From an uncultured Christensenellaceae bacterium (GTDB taxonomy: Bacteria > Bacillota > Clostridia > Christensenellales > Borkfalkiaceae), in NCBI GenBank assembly GCA_910588685.1, contig CAJUPX010000004.1:1-64000 (forward strand): DNA of 64,000 nucleotides. The letters run 5' to 3'. Below, piece after piece: positions 26,601 to 34,188 of this stretch (the first letter of the stretch is position 1; each line of letters opens with the position of its first letter). Below the pieces are notes generated by a model. The model was not told the DNA's origin. It saw nothing but the letters and a program-made list of their open reading frames with translations, and did not search any database. The position numbers were made by a program, and so were the translations under genes.

Positions 26601-27232
26601 GATTTGAAATCGGCTATATCTTCGGCAATGCCAACTTCGTCGCAGATAGCGCGTATTTCGGCATAGTTGTCGGATTCGTCCCAAACGTCTATTTTGGCAA
26701 CTTCGTGGCTTGTCCTGAAACCGTCGAAGAAGTTAATAAAGGGAACTCTTGCCTTGAGCGTGGAGAGATGCGCAACGAGCGCAAGGTCCATAACCTCCTG
26801 AACAGAGCCGTCGCAAATCATTGCGTAACCCGTCTGACGGCACGCCATTACGTCCGCGTGGTCGCCGAATATGTTAAGCGAATGAGCGGCTAAGGCGCGC
26901 GCCGAAACGTGCATTACCATAGGCATAAGCTCGCCCGATATTTTGTACATATTGGGAATCATAAGCAAAAGTCCCTGGGAAGCGGTGTAGGTGGTGGTAA
27001 GCGCACCTGCGCTCAACGCGCCGTGAACTGCGCCCGCCGCGCCTCCTTCGGACTGCATTTCGGCAATTTTAACCTGCTGTCCCCACATATTGTTTCTGCC
27101 AGCGGTAGCCCATTCGTCCGCAACCTCGGCCATAGGAGACGAGGGGGTAATGGGATAAATTGCGGCTACTTCCGAAAAGGCATACGCAACGTGGCTCGCG
27201 GCGGTATTGCCGTCGATAGTCAATTTTTTCAT
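23693..27232 (-). CDS. nifJ: Pyruvate:ferredoxin (flavodoxin) oxidoreductase
   Basis: Single-chain PFOR, 1179 residues, the usual size. It oxidises pyruvate to acetyl-CoA and CO2 and reduces ferredoxin, so it is central to anaerobic metabolism. IYPITPSSPMAE opens domain I. Two 4Fe-4S motifs occur around residues 685-760 (CIQCGTCSFVCPHAC and CMGCGVCATVCP). The thiamine-diphosphate site follows (GGDGWAYDIGYGGLDH, then NTGGQASKST), and isolated cysteines such as GACAGCGET bind the proximal cluster. GGAGG precedes the ATG. It is monocistronic, between a consensus promoter and a strong terminator. Confidence 0.97.
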   Translation of the reverse strand: MKKLTIDGNTAASHVAYAFSEVAAIYPITPSSPMAEVADEWATAGRNNMWGQQVKIAEMQSEGGAAGAVHGALSAGALTTTYTASQGLLLMIPNMYKISGELMPMVMHVSARALAAHSLNIFGDHADVMACRQTGYAMICDGSVQEVMDLALVAHLSTLKARVPFINFFDGFRTSHEVAKIDVWDESDNYAEIRAICDEVGIAEDIADFKSRALNPEHPIQKGTAQNGDTYFQNRETANSYYEATPAIVQKMMDVVSKKCGRKYHLFDYVGAKDATEVIVCMGSGCETIEESINKLNATGKKYGLVKVRLYRPFVADAFVKALPKTAEKIAVLDRTKEPGSLGEPLYLDVCSALLEKGVTNLKVVGGRYGLGSKEFTPSMVLAVYKNLEKASPKNHFTVGIYEDVTNSSLDFSKKFDAAPEGSTSCKFYGLGSDGTVGANKNSIKIIGDHTDKHAQAYFFYDSKKSGGITVSHLRFGDTPIQSEYLIDSADFVQCSNPSYVTRYDMTGDIKTGGTFLINTSATTVEELEHFLPAKVKQDIAKKKINLYVIDAIKIAAELGLRGRTNTILQSAFFRVNPQIMPYDKAIEYMKYMAKKSFGRKGDAIVQMNYNAIDAAAGDNLVKINVPKEWAKAETGAEMIKGADNAYYQEIIKPILYLEGDKLKSSQFNADGSVPTGTTKYEKRGVAVLVPKIDMDKCIQCGTCSFVCPHACLRPALVADGADKPQTLTVKPAIGLAGYGYKMQVSPLDCMGCGVCATVCPVKDGGAISMIPLQDALDAGEAENWEYAVELPAVDTSKFKVNTVKGCQFATPLFEFSGACAGCGETPYVKVITQLFGEDMVIANATGCSSIYGGSSPTCPYTTNKQGRGPAWANSLFEDNAEYGYGMNLGYAARRNAVKAKVEKLAELWTGEGKKLCEDYLNAFNDREPSKKASAALLEALEGCNECGCEADALVKEILAAKDCLAKKSIWIFGGDGWAYDIGYGGLDHVIASGEDVNILVLDTEVYSNTGGQASKSTNIGAVAKFASAGKRIKKKDLGMIAKSYGYVYVAQCAMGSNPAQLLKALTEAEAYHGPSLIICYAPCINHGINMTKSQLEEKAAVDCGYWQLYRYNPDGEVFTLDSKEPTGDYQAFLAGETRYASLVKTQGADVANELFRQTEESAKERLEGYKKLAGKRDV

Positions 27233-27271
27233 TAAAAACCTCCGTTACTGTTTAATAATTAACACCACCAT

Positions 27272-27300
27272 ATTATATAACACGCGTATAGAAATGTCAA
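27272..27300 (-). promoter_or_regulatory. Promoter of nifJ
   Basis: Minus strand: TTGACA (27295-27300), 17 bases, TATAAT (27272-27277), both perfect matches. This suggests very high expression. Confidence 0.85.
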
Positions 27301-27349
27301 TATCGCAAAGTAAAAAAATAAATTTTTCCTTAACTTTCACTGTAAATTG

Positions 27350-27378
27350 TTGTTAAATTTTTTTGATTTTGCTATAAT
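27350..27378 (+). promoter_or_regulatory. Promoter of the ecf-truA operon
   Basis: TTGTTA (27350-27355), 17 bases, TATAAT (27373-27378). The predicted leader is about 17 bases with a weak GGTGAG before the ATG. Confidence 0.65.
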
Positions 27379-27401
27379 TAATCTGTTTATTACGGTGAGA
27401 A

Positions 27402-29225
27402 ATGACTGACGAATTAATTATTCAGCTTGAAAACCTTTCTTATACCTATCCGGGGAGTACGGCTCCCGCGCTCAAAAACGTAAATTTACAGGTAAGGCGC
27501 GGGGAGTTTTTGTCTGTCGTCGGTCACAACGGAAGCGGAAAATCCACGATGGCTCGGCTTTTGAACGGACTTGTTTTCGCTAGCGCGGGCACGGTTAAGG
27601 TGTGCGGCGTAAACATTGCCGAAACGGAAGATATTCTCGAAATACGCAAGCGCGTAGGCGTGGTGTTTCAGAACCCCGACAATCAGACTGTTGCCTCTAT
27701 CGTTGAGGACGATATAGCGTTCGGACCGGAAAATATAGGCGTTGAACGCGCGGAGATAGGCAGGCGCATAGAATGGGCGCTGTCGGCGGTGGGTATGAGC
27801 GAATACCGCGAGGCGACCCCCGCAAGGCTTTCCGGCGGACAGAAACAGCGCATAGCCATTGCGGGCGTGCTTGCAATAAAACCCGAAATTCTCGTTCTGG
27901 ACGAATCTACGGCTATGCTCGACCCCAAGGGCAGGCGCGAGGTTATAGACGTTGTTAAAACGCTCAATAAGGAAGAGGGTATAACGGTTATTTTAATTAC
28001 CCACTTTATGGAAGAGGCTCTGCTCGCCGACCGCACGGTTGTAATGAACAGGGGCGAGGTTGCGCTCGAGGGCACTCCCGAAGAAATTTTTGAAAACGGC
28101 GAAATGCTGCAAACTTTTAACCTGTCTTTGCCTAAAATCAGCGTCATAGCGCAAAAACTGAGGAGCGCAGGTATAAGCGTCAAGGACGTTTTGGCTCCGG
28201 CTGCGCTTGCGGAAAGCATAGTTGAAAATTTTGTTGAACGCGGCATATCCGCGGGTCAATTCAAAGGCTCCGCGCCGCAAAGTAAGACTACGGGCGGGGA
28301 GTGGGATATAGAAATAAGCGATTTGAGCTACGTCTATTCCAAAAAATCTCCGTTTGCGTCCAAGGCGCTAAACGGAGTTAATCTGCGCATTGCCGAGGGT
28401 GAATTTTTCGGTATTTTAGGGCATACGGGCAGCGGTAAATCCACGCTCGTGCAGCATCTTAACGCGCTTATAAAATTGCCCCAGGCAGAAAAAAAATTCA
28501 AAATGAAAAAGCCCAAAAAAGGTAAGCCTGCTCCCGTTTACCCGCATATATCCGTAGGTCAATTTGATTTAGCCGATAAAAAATGCAATTTCAGGGCGCT
28601 CAGAGCGGCGGTCGGAATGGTGTTCCAGTATCCGGAATATCAGCTCTTTGCCGAAAACGTATTCGACGACGTGGCGTTCGGACTCAAAAATTTCAATCCC
28701 GGACTGACGGAGGAGCAAATAGAGGACGCCGTAAAAAGCAGCCTTGAAATTGTCGGGCTGGATTATGACGAGGTAAGGTATAAATCGCCGTTCGATTTGT
28801 CCGGCGGTCAAAAGCGCCGCGTTGCGATAGCCGGCGTAATTGTTACAAGACCGCACGTTCTGGTGCTCGACGAGCCCGCCGCGGGGTTGGACCCCAAGGG
28901 CAAATCGGAAATTATGGAGCTTTTGCACAAACTCCACCGCGAGTGGTGCAAAACGGTAATTATCGTTTCGCACGATATGGACGAGATTGCCGAAAACTGC
29001 ACCAGGTGCGCGGTAATGTCCAAAGGCGGGGTTTTTGTGTGCGATTCGCCGCGCAAGGTTTTTGCCCGCGCGGAAGAAATTTCGGCGTTGGGACTCGATA
29101 TTCCCGTAACCGCAAAAATCGCCCGAGAAATGAAAAAAGCCGGCTATGAGATAGACAGCGACCTTACGGTTTCTGGGTTTACCGAGGCGGTAATATCGGC
29201 GTTCGGGGGTGCGGAAAATGCTTAA
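27402..29225 (+). CDS. ecfA: ECF transporter ATPase, fused EcfA1-EcfA2
   Basis: 607 residues carrying two complete ABC ATPases of the energy-coupling factor type, normally separate EcfA and EcfA' proteins of about 280 residues. Domain 1 (about 1-280) has Walker A GHNGSGKST (Lys47), signature LSGGQKQR and Walker B ILVLDEST. Domain 2 (about 305-607) has GHTGSGKST, LSGGQKRR and VLVLDEPAAGLD. A Lys/Pro-rich insertion of about 20 residues follows the second Walker A helix. It powers import of vitamins or metals through EcfT and various S components. It overlaps ecfT by 8 bases. Confidence 0.92.
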   Translation: MTDELIIQLENLSYTYPGSTAPALKNVNLQVRRGEFLSVVGHNGSGKSTMARLLNGLVFASAGTVKVCGVNIAETEDILEIRKRVGVVFQNPDNQTVASIVEDDIAFGPENIGVERAEIGRRIEWALSAVGMSEYREATPARLSGGQKQRIAIAGVLAIKPEILVLDESTAMLDPKGRREVIDVVKTLNKEEGITVILITHFMEEALLADRTVVMNRGEVALEGTPEEIFENGEMLQTFNLSLPKISVIAQKLRSAGISVKDVLAPAALAESIVENFVERGISAGQFKGSAPQSKTTGGEWDIEISDLSYVYSKKSPFASKALNGVNLRIAEGEFFGILGHTGSGKSTLVQHLNALIKLPQAEKKFKMKKPKKGKPAPVYPHISVGQFDLADKKCNFRALRAAVGMVFQYPEYQLFAENVFDDVAFGLKNFNPGLTEEQIEDAVKSSLEIVGLDYDEVRYKSPFDLSGGQKRRVAIAGVIVTRPHVLVLDEPAAGLDPKGKSEIMELLHKLHREWCKTVIIVSHDMDEIAENCTRCAVMSKGGVFVCDSPRKVFARAEEISALGLDIPVTAKIAREMKKAGYEIDSDLTVSGFTEAVISAFGGAENA

Positions 29226-30066
29226 CGACGTAACCTTCGGTCAATATTACCCCGCAAAATCCTTTGTTCATAAGCTCGACCCGAGAACAAAAATTCTGGC
29301 GTTGATAGCCTTTATTGTGCTGCTGTTCTGCGTGCGGAATTTTTACGGTCTGGCGGCGTGCGCTCTCGTGCTCTTTGCGGCGGTCGGGTTTTCGCGCGTG
29401 CCGCTCGGAAGCGTGCTGCGCTCGGTTAAGGGAGTCCTGTTCATACTCTTGTTTACGGCTGTGCTCAATTTGTTTTTTCACGGCGGCGAGCATCTTTTAA
29501 CGCCCGAAAGCTGGTTTATTAAAATCTACCGCGAAAGCATAGTTTTTATGTGTTTTTTCGTTATCCGCCTGTTTTTATTGGTTATGGCTTCGGCAGTTTT
29601 AACGCTCACGACTACGCCCGTTTCGCTTACCGACGGCATAGAAAGCCTTTTAAAGCCGCTCGCGCTTGTGCGCTTTCCGGTGCACGCGCTCGCGCTTATA
29701 ATGTCAATCGCGCTGCGCTTTATTCCCACGCTTATAGAGGAAACAAACCGTATAATAAGCGCGCAGAAAGCGAGGGGGGCGGACTTTGAAAGCGGAAACA
29801 TAGTAAAGCGCGTAAAGGCGGTTATTCCCGTTTTGATACCCCTTCTGATAAGCGCGTTCAGACGCGCGGACGAGCTCGGCGACGCAATGGACGCGCGCTG
29901 TTATACCGGCGCGGTAAAGCGCACAAAATACAAAAAACTGAAATTCGGCGTGCGGGATTTTGCAGTTGCGCTGATATTTGCCGCGCTCATTGCGGGCGTT
30001 GTGCTTCTGAATATCTACGGCAGCGAAATTTTTCCGCAGATTTACGATTTTATAAAACTCAAATGA
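29218..30066 (+). CDS. ecfT: ECF transporter transmembrane protein EcfT
   Basis: About 282 residues. It couples the EcfA ATPases to substrate-binding S proteins. Membrane helices occur at about 25-60, 70-90, 105-135 and 240-262. Coupling-helix motifs of the family are visible: SAQKARGADFESG and a second Ala-Arg-Gly-like segment (DAMDARCYTG). The ATG at 29218 overlaps the end of ecfA; the frame also opens earlier at a GTG (29209). It is followed by truA with an ATGA overlap, the common Bacillota order. Confidence 0.92.
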   Translation: MLNDVTFGQYYPAKSFVHKLDPRTKILALIAFIVLLFCVRNFYGLAACALVLFAAVGFSRVPLGSVLRSVKGVLFILLFTAVLNLFFHGGEHLLTPESWFIKIYRESIVFMCFFVIRLFLLVMASAVLTLTTTPVSLTDGIESLLKPLALVRFPVHALALIMSIALRFIPTLIEETNRIISAQKARGADFESGNIVKRVKAVIPVLIPLLISAFRRADELGDAMDARCYTGAVKRTKYKKLKFGVRDFAVALIFAALIAGVVLLNIYGSEIFPQIYDFIKLK

Positions 30067-30824
30067 TAACGGTTGCGCTTTTAGTTGCCTACGACGGAAC
30101 AAATTACGGCGGCTGGCAGATACAGAAAAACAAAATAACCGTGCAGGAAAAGCTGGAGGCGGCTCTGTCCGAAATTTTAGGCGAACGGATACCTGTAACG
30201 GCGAGCGGAAGGACGGACAGCGGAGTGCACGCGGCGGCGCAGGTGTGCCATTTCAGGGCGCAGACCGCAATTCCGCCCGAAAAATTTGCGGACGCTCTGA
30301 ACGTGCGCCTGCCCGGGGACATAAGCGTGCTGCGCTCGGTTTCGGCTCCCGACGGATTCGACTCCAACCGAAGCGCGAAAAAGAAAACCTACGCCTACCG
30401 TATGTATTTCGCCCCGCGCCGCAATCCGCTTAAAGACAGGTACTCCGTATGGGTAAAAGGCGGCGCAGATTTGGAAAAACTCAAACATATTGCGGGGGCT
30501 TTTGAGGGCGTGCACGATTTTAAAGCCTACTGTAAAAGCGGCTCCAAAGTTAAAACCACCGTGCGCGAGGTGTACTCCGTCAATGTTGTAATACGTGAAG
30601 AGCGTTTTGGCACGGACGTTGAAATACGCGTGTGCGGCGGCGGTTTTTTATACAATATGGTGCGCACGATTGCGGGCACTATGCTGTATTACGCGCAGGG
30701 CGTTTTAACCGAAGAGGATATTTTAAAATCGCTTTCGGAGGGCGACCGTTCGTTGGTAGGAAAAACTATGCCCGCAAGGGGGTTGACTTTGGAAGAGGTG
30801 GATTACGGATTTAATTTATTCTAA
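30063..30824 (+). CDS. truA: tRNA pseudouridine synthase A
   Basis: 253-residue TruA making pseudouridine at positions 38-40 of tRNA anticodon arms. The catalytic Asp is in the block GRTDSGVHA (about residue 53). AYDGTNYGGWQ at the N-terminus and FLYNMVRTIAGTM near the C-terminus are typical. It starts within the ecfT stop (ATGA), so it belongs to the ecf operon although it is functionally unrelated, an arrangement common in Bacillota. Confidence 0.96.
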   Translation: MITVALLVAYDGTNYGGWQIQKNKITVQEKLEAALSEILGERIPVTASGRTDSGVHAAAQVCHFRAQTAIPPEKFADALNVRLPGDISVLRSVSAPDGFDSNRSAKKKTYAYRMYFAPRRNPLKDRYSVWVKGGADLEKLKHIAGAFEGVHDFKAYCKSGSKVKTTVREVYSVNVVIREERFGTDVEIRVCGGGFLYNMVRTIAGTMLYYAQGVLTEEDILKSLSEGDRSLVGKTMPARGLTLEEVDYGFNLF

Positions 30825-30836
30825 GGCTTCCGCAAA

Positions 30837-30940
30837 ACGCGTATATGCTTCGCATAACTATGTCGCGCTCCGCCTGCCTTGGTCGTGTACCGCATTGTAC
30901 ACTCCCTTCGGTCAGTGCTCGCATCTCCGCGTTTTGTAAC
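30837..30940. repeat. Dispersed intergenic repeat, copy B
   Basis: Degenerate copy of the element at 19399-19522, directly after truA. Its shared blocks are ACGCGTAT, GCCTTGGTC and CTCCCTTCGGTCAGTGCTCG. The rest of the gap to 31067 is AT-rich, with TATAAT near 31029 as a possible -10. Confidence 0.6.
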
Positions 30941-31067
30941 AATGAGTTGAGATTACTGCGCGGTTCTGATAAGCATAATTTTACCAATTTTTCACAAAGT
31001 GATTTTATTTTTAACAAGTTGAGCATATATAATATGCTAATTAAATATTAATGATTTGGGAGATTTA

Positions 31068-31922
31068 ATGGACTTTTTTGAATATGCTGACTTAGCATCT
31101 ATATTTGTCAGCGGTAAACTCTGGGTAACTTACCTCGTCGGCGGATTATGTTTTGCCGTAGTATATATCTTTCAGGCAATCGCCTTATATACAGTAGCGG
31201 GCAACGAGGGCTATTCTAAAAGATGGATGGCGTTTATACCCTTTTTCAATACCTATTATATAGGCGTCTGCGGTCAGAAAAACCGCGCTTTCCGCTCGGT
31301 CAGCACAAAATCGCTCGCTATGGCTGCGGGTATACTGGAATCTCTTTTATTCGCAGGATATCTCGTATATAATATCGCGCTGGCTAAGCTTTCAAACGCA
31401 GGCTGTTTTTACTGGACGGAAGAGGAAACGGTACTCGGCATAGTTTCCACGCAACACCTTAAAACCGACATTCCCTCCGCGCTCGCCTGGGCGGCGTGGT
31501 GCTATAAATTCCTGTACGACTATATCCTCGTATGGTTTAACCTCGTCTATCTGTTTATGGAAGTTTTGGTGCTCTCGGCGTTTTTCCAGACCTATGCCTC
31601 GCGCAGATATTTCCTGTTTACAATCACAAGCGTTTTCTTCCCCATACAGGGCATACTTTTCTTTGCGGTGCGAAACAACAGAGGTATGAACTACCGCGAG
31701 TATATGTACCGCGAGCAGGAGCGTCAATACGATATGTACCGCCGTTACCGTCAGCAAAATCCCTATAACGGCAATCCCTACGATAACAACGCTTATAACA
31801 ACAGCGGTTATAACAATCCTTACGACAATTCCTATCCGCGGTCGGGCGGATCTAATAACAATCCGCCCCCCGAAGACCCGTTTTCGGGTATGGGCGGCGG
31901 AAACGACGACCCGTTTAACTGA
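31068..31922 (+). CDS. Membrane protein with Asn/Tyr/Pro-rich tail
   Basis: 284 residues. Membrane helices lie at about 18-42, 55-75 (with WMAFIPFFNTYYIGV), 85-105, 145-175 and 180-205. The FIPFFNTY stretch recalls DUF5684-like small membrane proteins, but I cannot assign the family firmly. The last 70 residues are a low-complexity tail built from Asn-Pro-Tyr-Asp units (such as NPYDNNAYNNSGYNNPYDNS), ending in PPPEDPFSGMGGGNDDPFN. GGGAG supports ATG 31068. A terminator follows at 31933. Confidence 0.75.
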   Translation: MDFFEYADLASIFVSGKLWVTYLVGGLCFAVVYIFQAIALYTVAGNEGYSKRWMAFIPFFNTYYIGVCGQKNRAFRSVSTKSLAMAAGILESLLFAGYLVYNIALAKLSNAGCFYWTEEETVLGIVSTQHLKTDIPSALAWAAWCYKFLYDYILVWFNLVYLFMEVLVLSAFFQTYASRRYFLFTITSVFFPIQGILFFAVRNNRGMNYREYMYREQERQYDMYRRYRQQNPYNGNPYDNNAYNNSGYNNPYDNSYPRSGGSNNNPPPEDPFSGMGGGNDDPFN

Positions 31923-31932
31923 TTGAGCTTTT

Positions 31933-31956
31933 AAATGCGCCTTTAAAGGCGCATTT
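31933..31956 (+). terminator. Terminator upstream of mnmE
   Basis: Arms AAATGCGCCTTT and AAAGGCGCATTT, followed by TTCTTG. It isolates mnmE from the upstream gene. Confidence 0.8.
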
Positions 31957-31959
31957 TTC

Positions 31960-31988
31960 TTGCAAATTTCCGCCGCCGGTTGTATAAT
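31960..31988 (+). promoter_or_regulatory. Leaderless promoter of mnmE
   Basis: TTGCAA (31960-31965), 17 bases, TATAAT (31983-31988), then exactly 6 bases to the ATG at 31995, so +1 falls on the A of ATG. No Shine-Dalgarno site is present. Confidence 0.75.
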
Positions 31989-31994
31989 CGTAAT

Positions 31995-33299
31995 ATGGAA
32001 TTGATATCGGCAATATCCACGGCGAACGGCACGGGCGGCGTGGCAATAATAAGATTAAGCGGCGATAACGCGCTCTCCGTTGCAAGGGCTATGTTCAGAC
32101 CGTCTGAAAAATCCTGTAAATACGCGCCCAACTATATGTATGCGGGCAATATCTCCGGCGACGGCTTTACCGATTACGGTTTTATGGTGTATTTCAAGGC
32201 GCCTAAATCGTTTACGGGCGAGGATATAGTGGAGTTTCACTGCCACGGCGGCGTGGAGCTTGCGCGCGGAATTTTAAAAAATACGTTTAAACTCGGCGCA
32301 AGAAGCGCGGAACGCGGCGAATTTACCCGCCGCGCGTTTTTAAACGGCAAACTGTCGCTTGCCTCCGCGGAGGGTATGGCGGATATGATAAACGCCGAAA
32401 GCCTTGCGCTGGTGCGCGCAGGCAGTATGATGTACTCCGAAAAGCTGACTTCCGAAGTTAAGGAGATACAGTCGTGCCTTAAAGATATACTCGCGGAAAT
32501 AGCCGTTGAAATAGATTATCCCGAAGAGGACGGAGACGGACTCGATTTTTACAGAACGGGCGAAAAATTAAAGGCTCTGAACGCGGAAATAACGAGACTT
32601 GTAAACAGCTATTCGGGCGGCAAAAAAATTAAAAACGGCGTTACGGTTGCTATCTGCGGCAAGCCGAATACCGGCAAAAGCTCTATATTAAACGCGCTTT
32701 TAGGCTATGATAAAGCCATTGTGTCGGACGAGGCGGGTACCACCCGCGACGCGGTGGAGGGACAAATCCGGATAGACGGCGTGCTCTATTCGTTTATAGA
32801 CACGGCCGGAATACGCGACAGCGCGGGAACGATAGAGCGTATAGGCATAGAGCGCGCAAAATCGGTTATTATGTCCGCGGATATAGTGCTGTCCGTAACG
32901 GACGGCGGCGGTGAAGCCGAGTTACCCCAAAGAATAAGCGGAGAGGTTATACGCGTTTTCAATAAATGCGACCTCGGTGCGCCGGTCGGCGGGTACGATA
33001 TAGCGGTATCCGCCAAGACGGGCGAGGGGCTTGACGGATTAAAAGAGCTGTTAAGCAAAAAAACCGTGGGCGAGCTGAGCTCCGACAAGGCGTTTATCGT
33101 TGAGGAACGCCACTATTACGCGCTTGTCCGCGCGGGTTCAAACCTTGAAAGCTGCGTAAATAACCTTGATTCGCTCACTCCCGACCTTGTTGCCGTGGAT
33201 TTGAAAGAAGCGTGGGAAGCGCTCGGCGAAATAACCGGGGAAACGGCTAACGAAGAGATAATAAGCACGGTATTTCAAAAATTCTGCGTAGGTAAATGA
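31995..33299 (+). CDS. mnmE: tRNA modification GTPase MnmE
   Basis: About 434 residues. With MnmG it installs the carboxymethylaminomethyl group at wobble U34. The N-terminal folate-binding domain begins ELISAISTANGTGGVAIIRLSG. The inserted G domain (about 200-360) has CGKPNTGKSS (G1), GTTRDAVEG (G2), DTAGIRDS (G3) and NKCD (G4). The C-terminus ends CVGK; FCVGK-type endings are invariant and catalytic. It is slightly short for the family (about 450). The ATG at 31995 is chosen because homologues start there and the promoter geometry fits. Confidence 0.95.
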   Translation: MELISAISTANGTGGVAIIRLSGDNALSVARAMFRPSEKSCKYAPNYMYAGNISGDGFTDYGFMVYFKAPKSFTGEDIVEFHCHGGVELARGILKNTFKLGARSAERGEFTRRAFLNGKLSLASAEGMADMINAESLALVRAGSMMYSEKLTSEVKEIQSCLKDILAEIAVEIDYPEEDGDGLDFYRTGEKLKALNAEITRLVNSYSGGKKIKNGVTVAICGKPNTGKSSILNALLGYDKAIVSDEAGTTRDAVEGQIRIDGVLYSFIDTAGIRDSAGTIERIGIERAKSVIMSADIVLSVTDGGGEAELPQRISGEVIRVFNKCDLGAPVGGYDIAVSAKTGEGLDGLKELLSKKTVGELSSDKAFIVEERHYYALVRAGSNLESCVNNLDSLTPDLVAVDLKEAWEALGEITGETANEEIISTVFQKFCVGK

Positions 33300-33300
33300 T

Positions 33301-34188
33301 ATGGTTAACCTCGATTTATACAGGGTATTCAATTCGGTTGCTAAATGCGGTTCGCTCACAAAAGCCGCAAAAGAGCTTTATATTTCCCAGCCCGCTGTTT
33401 CTCTTGCCGTTAAACAGCTCGAAAACCAGCTCGGCGCGGCGCTTTTCAACCGTACGCACCGCGGTATGGAGCTCACGGAAATAGGTAAACTCATATATGA
33501 GGACGTTAACAGCGCTCTTAATCTGCTCGAAGACGCGGAGTGCAAGATAACGGAGCGTACAACAACGGCTTCGGGTACGGTCAGGATAGGCGCTACCGAC
33601 TCAATTTTTTCGTACATACTCGCGGATAAAATAGCCGCGTTCAGCGAGCGCTATCCCGAGGTGAAGCTGGAGCTTATTTCATCTACCTCGCCCGAAACGA
33701 TGACGCAGCTGAAAGAGGGTAAGTGCGATATAGCGTTTGTAAATCTGCCCATATCCGACCCCGAGGTAACGCTATGCGGTACAATCGCGCATATATCCGA
33801 TATATTTATCGCGGGACGCAAATACGATGGATTGAAAAACTCCTGCGTTCAGTTAAAGGATTTGCAGGAGTATCCGCTGCTTATGATAGAGGAAAACACG
33901 GTTGCCCGCCGCGAATTTTCAAACTTCTGCGACAGCGTTGGAATACGACTTCTGCCCGATACCGAGGTTGCCAACTGGGACCTTATGAAAAAGCTTGTTT
34001 TGCTAGGAATGGGAGTTGGCTGTATACCGCGCGAATACTGCCTGAGCGAGCTTGCGGACGGTACCGTATTCGAGTTAAAAACCCGGCCCGCGCTTCCGGT
34101 GCGCGGCGTGGGTATAGCCGTTACGGAGGGCGCGCGGCTGTCGTTTGCGATGAAGCAGTTTATAGGGCTTTTCGGAGATAAAATATGA
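33301..34188 (+). CDS. LysR-family transcriptional regulator
   Basis: 295 residues. The N-terminal winged helix-turn-helix (residues 1-60, CGSLTKAAKELYISQPAVSLAVKQLE) and a periplasmic-binding-protein-like effector domain (about 90-290, starting SGTVRIGATDSIFSYIL) are characteristic. The effector is unknown. It starts 1 base after mnmE with no Shine-Dalgarno site and overlaps holA by 4 bases (ATGA), so it is read through from mnmE rather than divergently controlled, which is unusual for a LysR gene. Confidence 0.92.
   Translation: MVNLDLYRVFNSVAKCGSLTKAAKELYISQPAVSLAVKQLENQLGAALFNRTHRGMELTEIGKLIYEDVNSALNLLEDAECKITERTTTASGTVRIGATDSIFSYILADKIAAFSERYPEVKLELISSTSPETMTQLKEGKCDIAFVNLPISDPEVTLCGTIAHISDIFIAGRKYDGLKNSCVQLKDLQEYPLLMIEENTVARREFSNFCDSVGIRLLPDTEVANWDLMKKLVLLGMGVGCIPREYCLSELADGTVFELKTRPALPVRGVGIAVTEGARLSFAMKQFIGLFGDKI

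Noticed and set aside
31730-31900. Tandem AAC/TAT/CCC-rich stretch as a CRISPR or satellite repeat
   Set aside because: It is the coding sequence of the Asn-Tyr-Pro-rich tail of the membrane protein; units are irregular and in frame.
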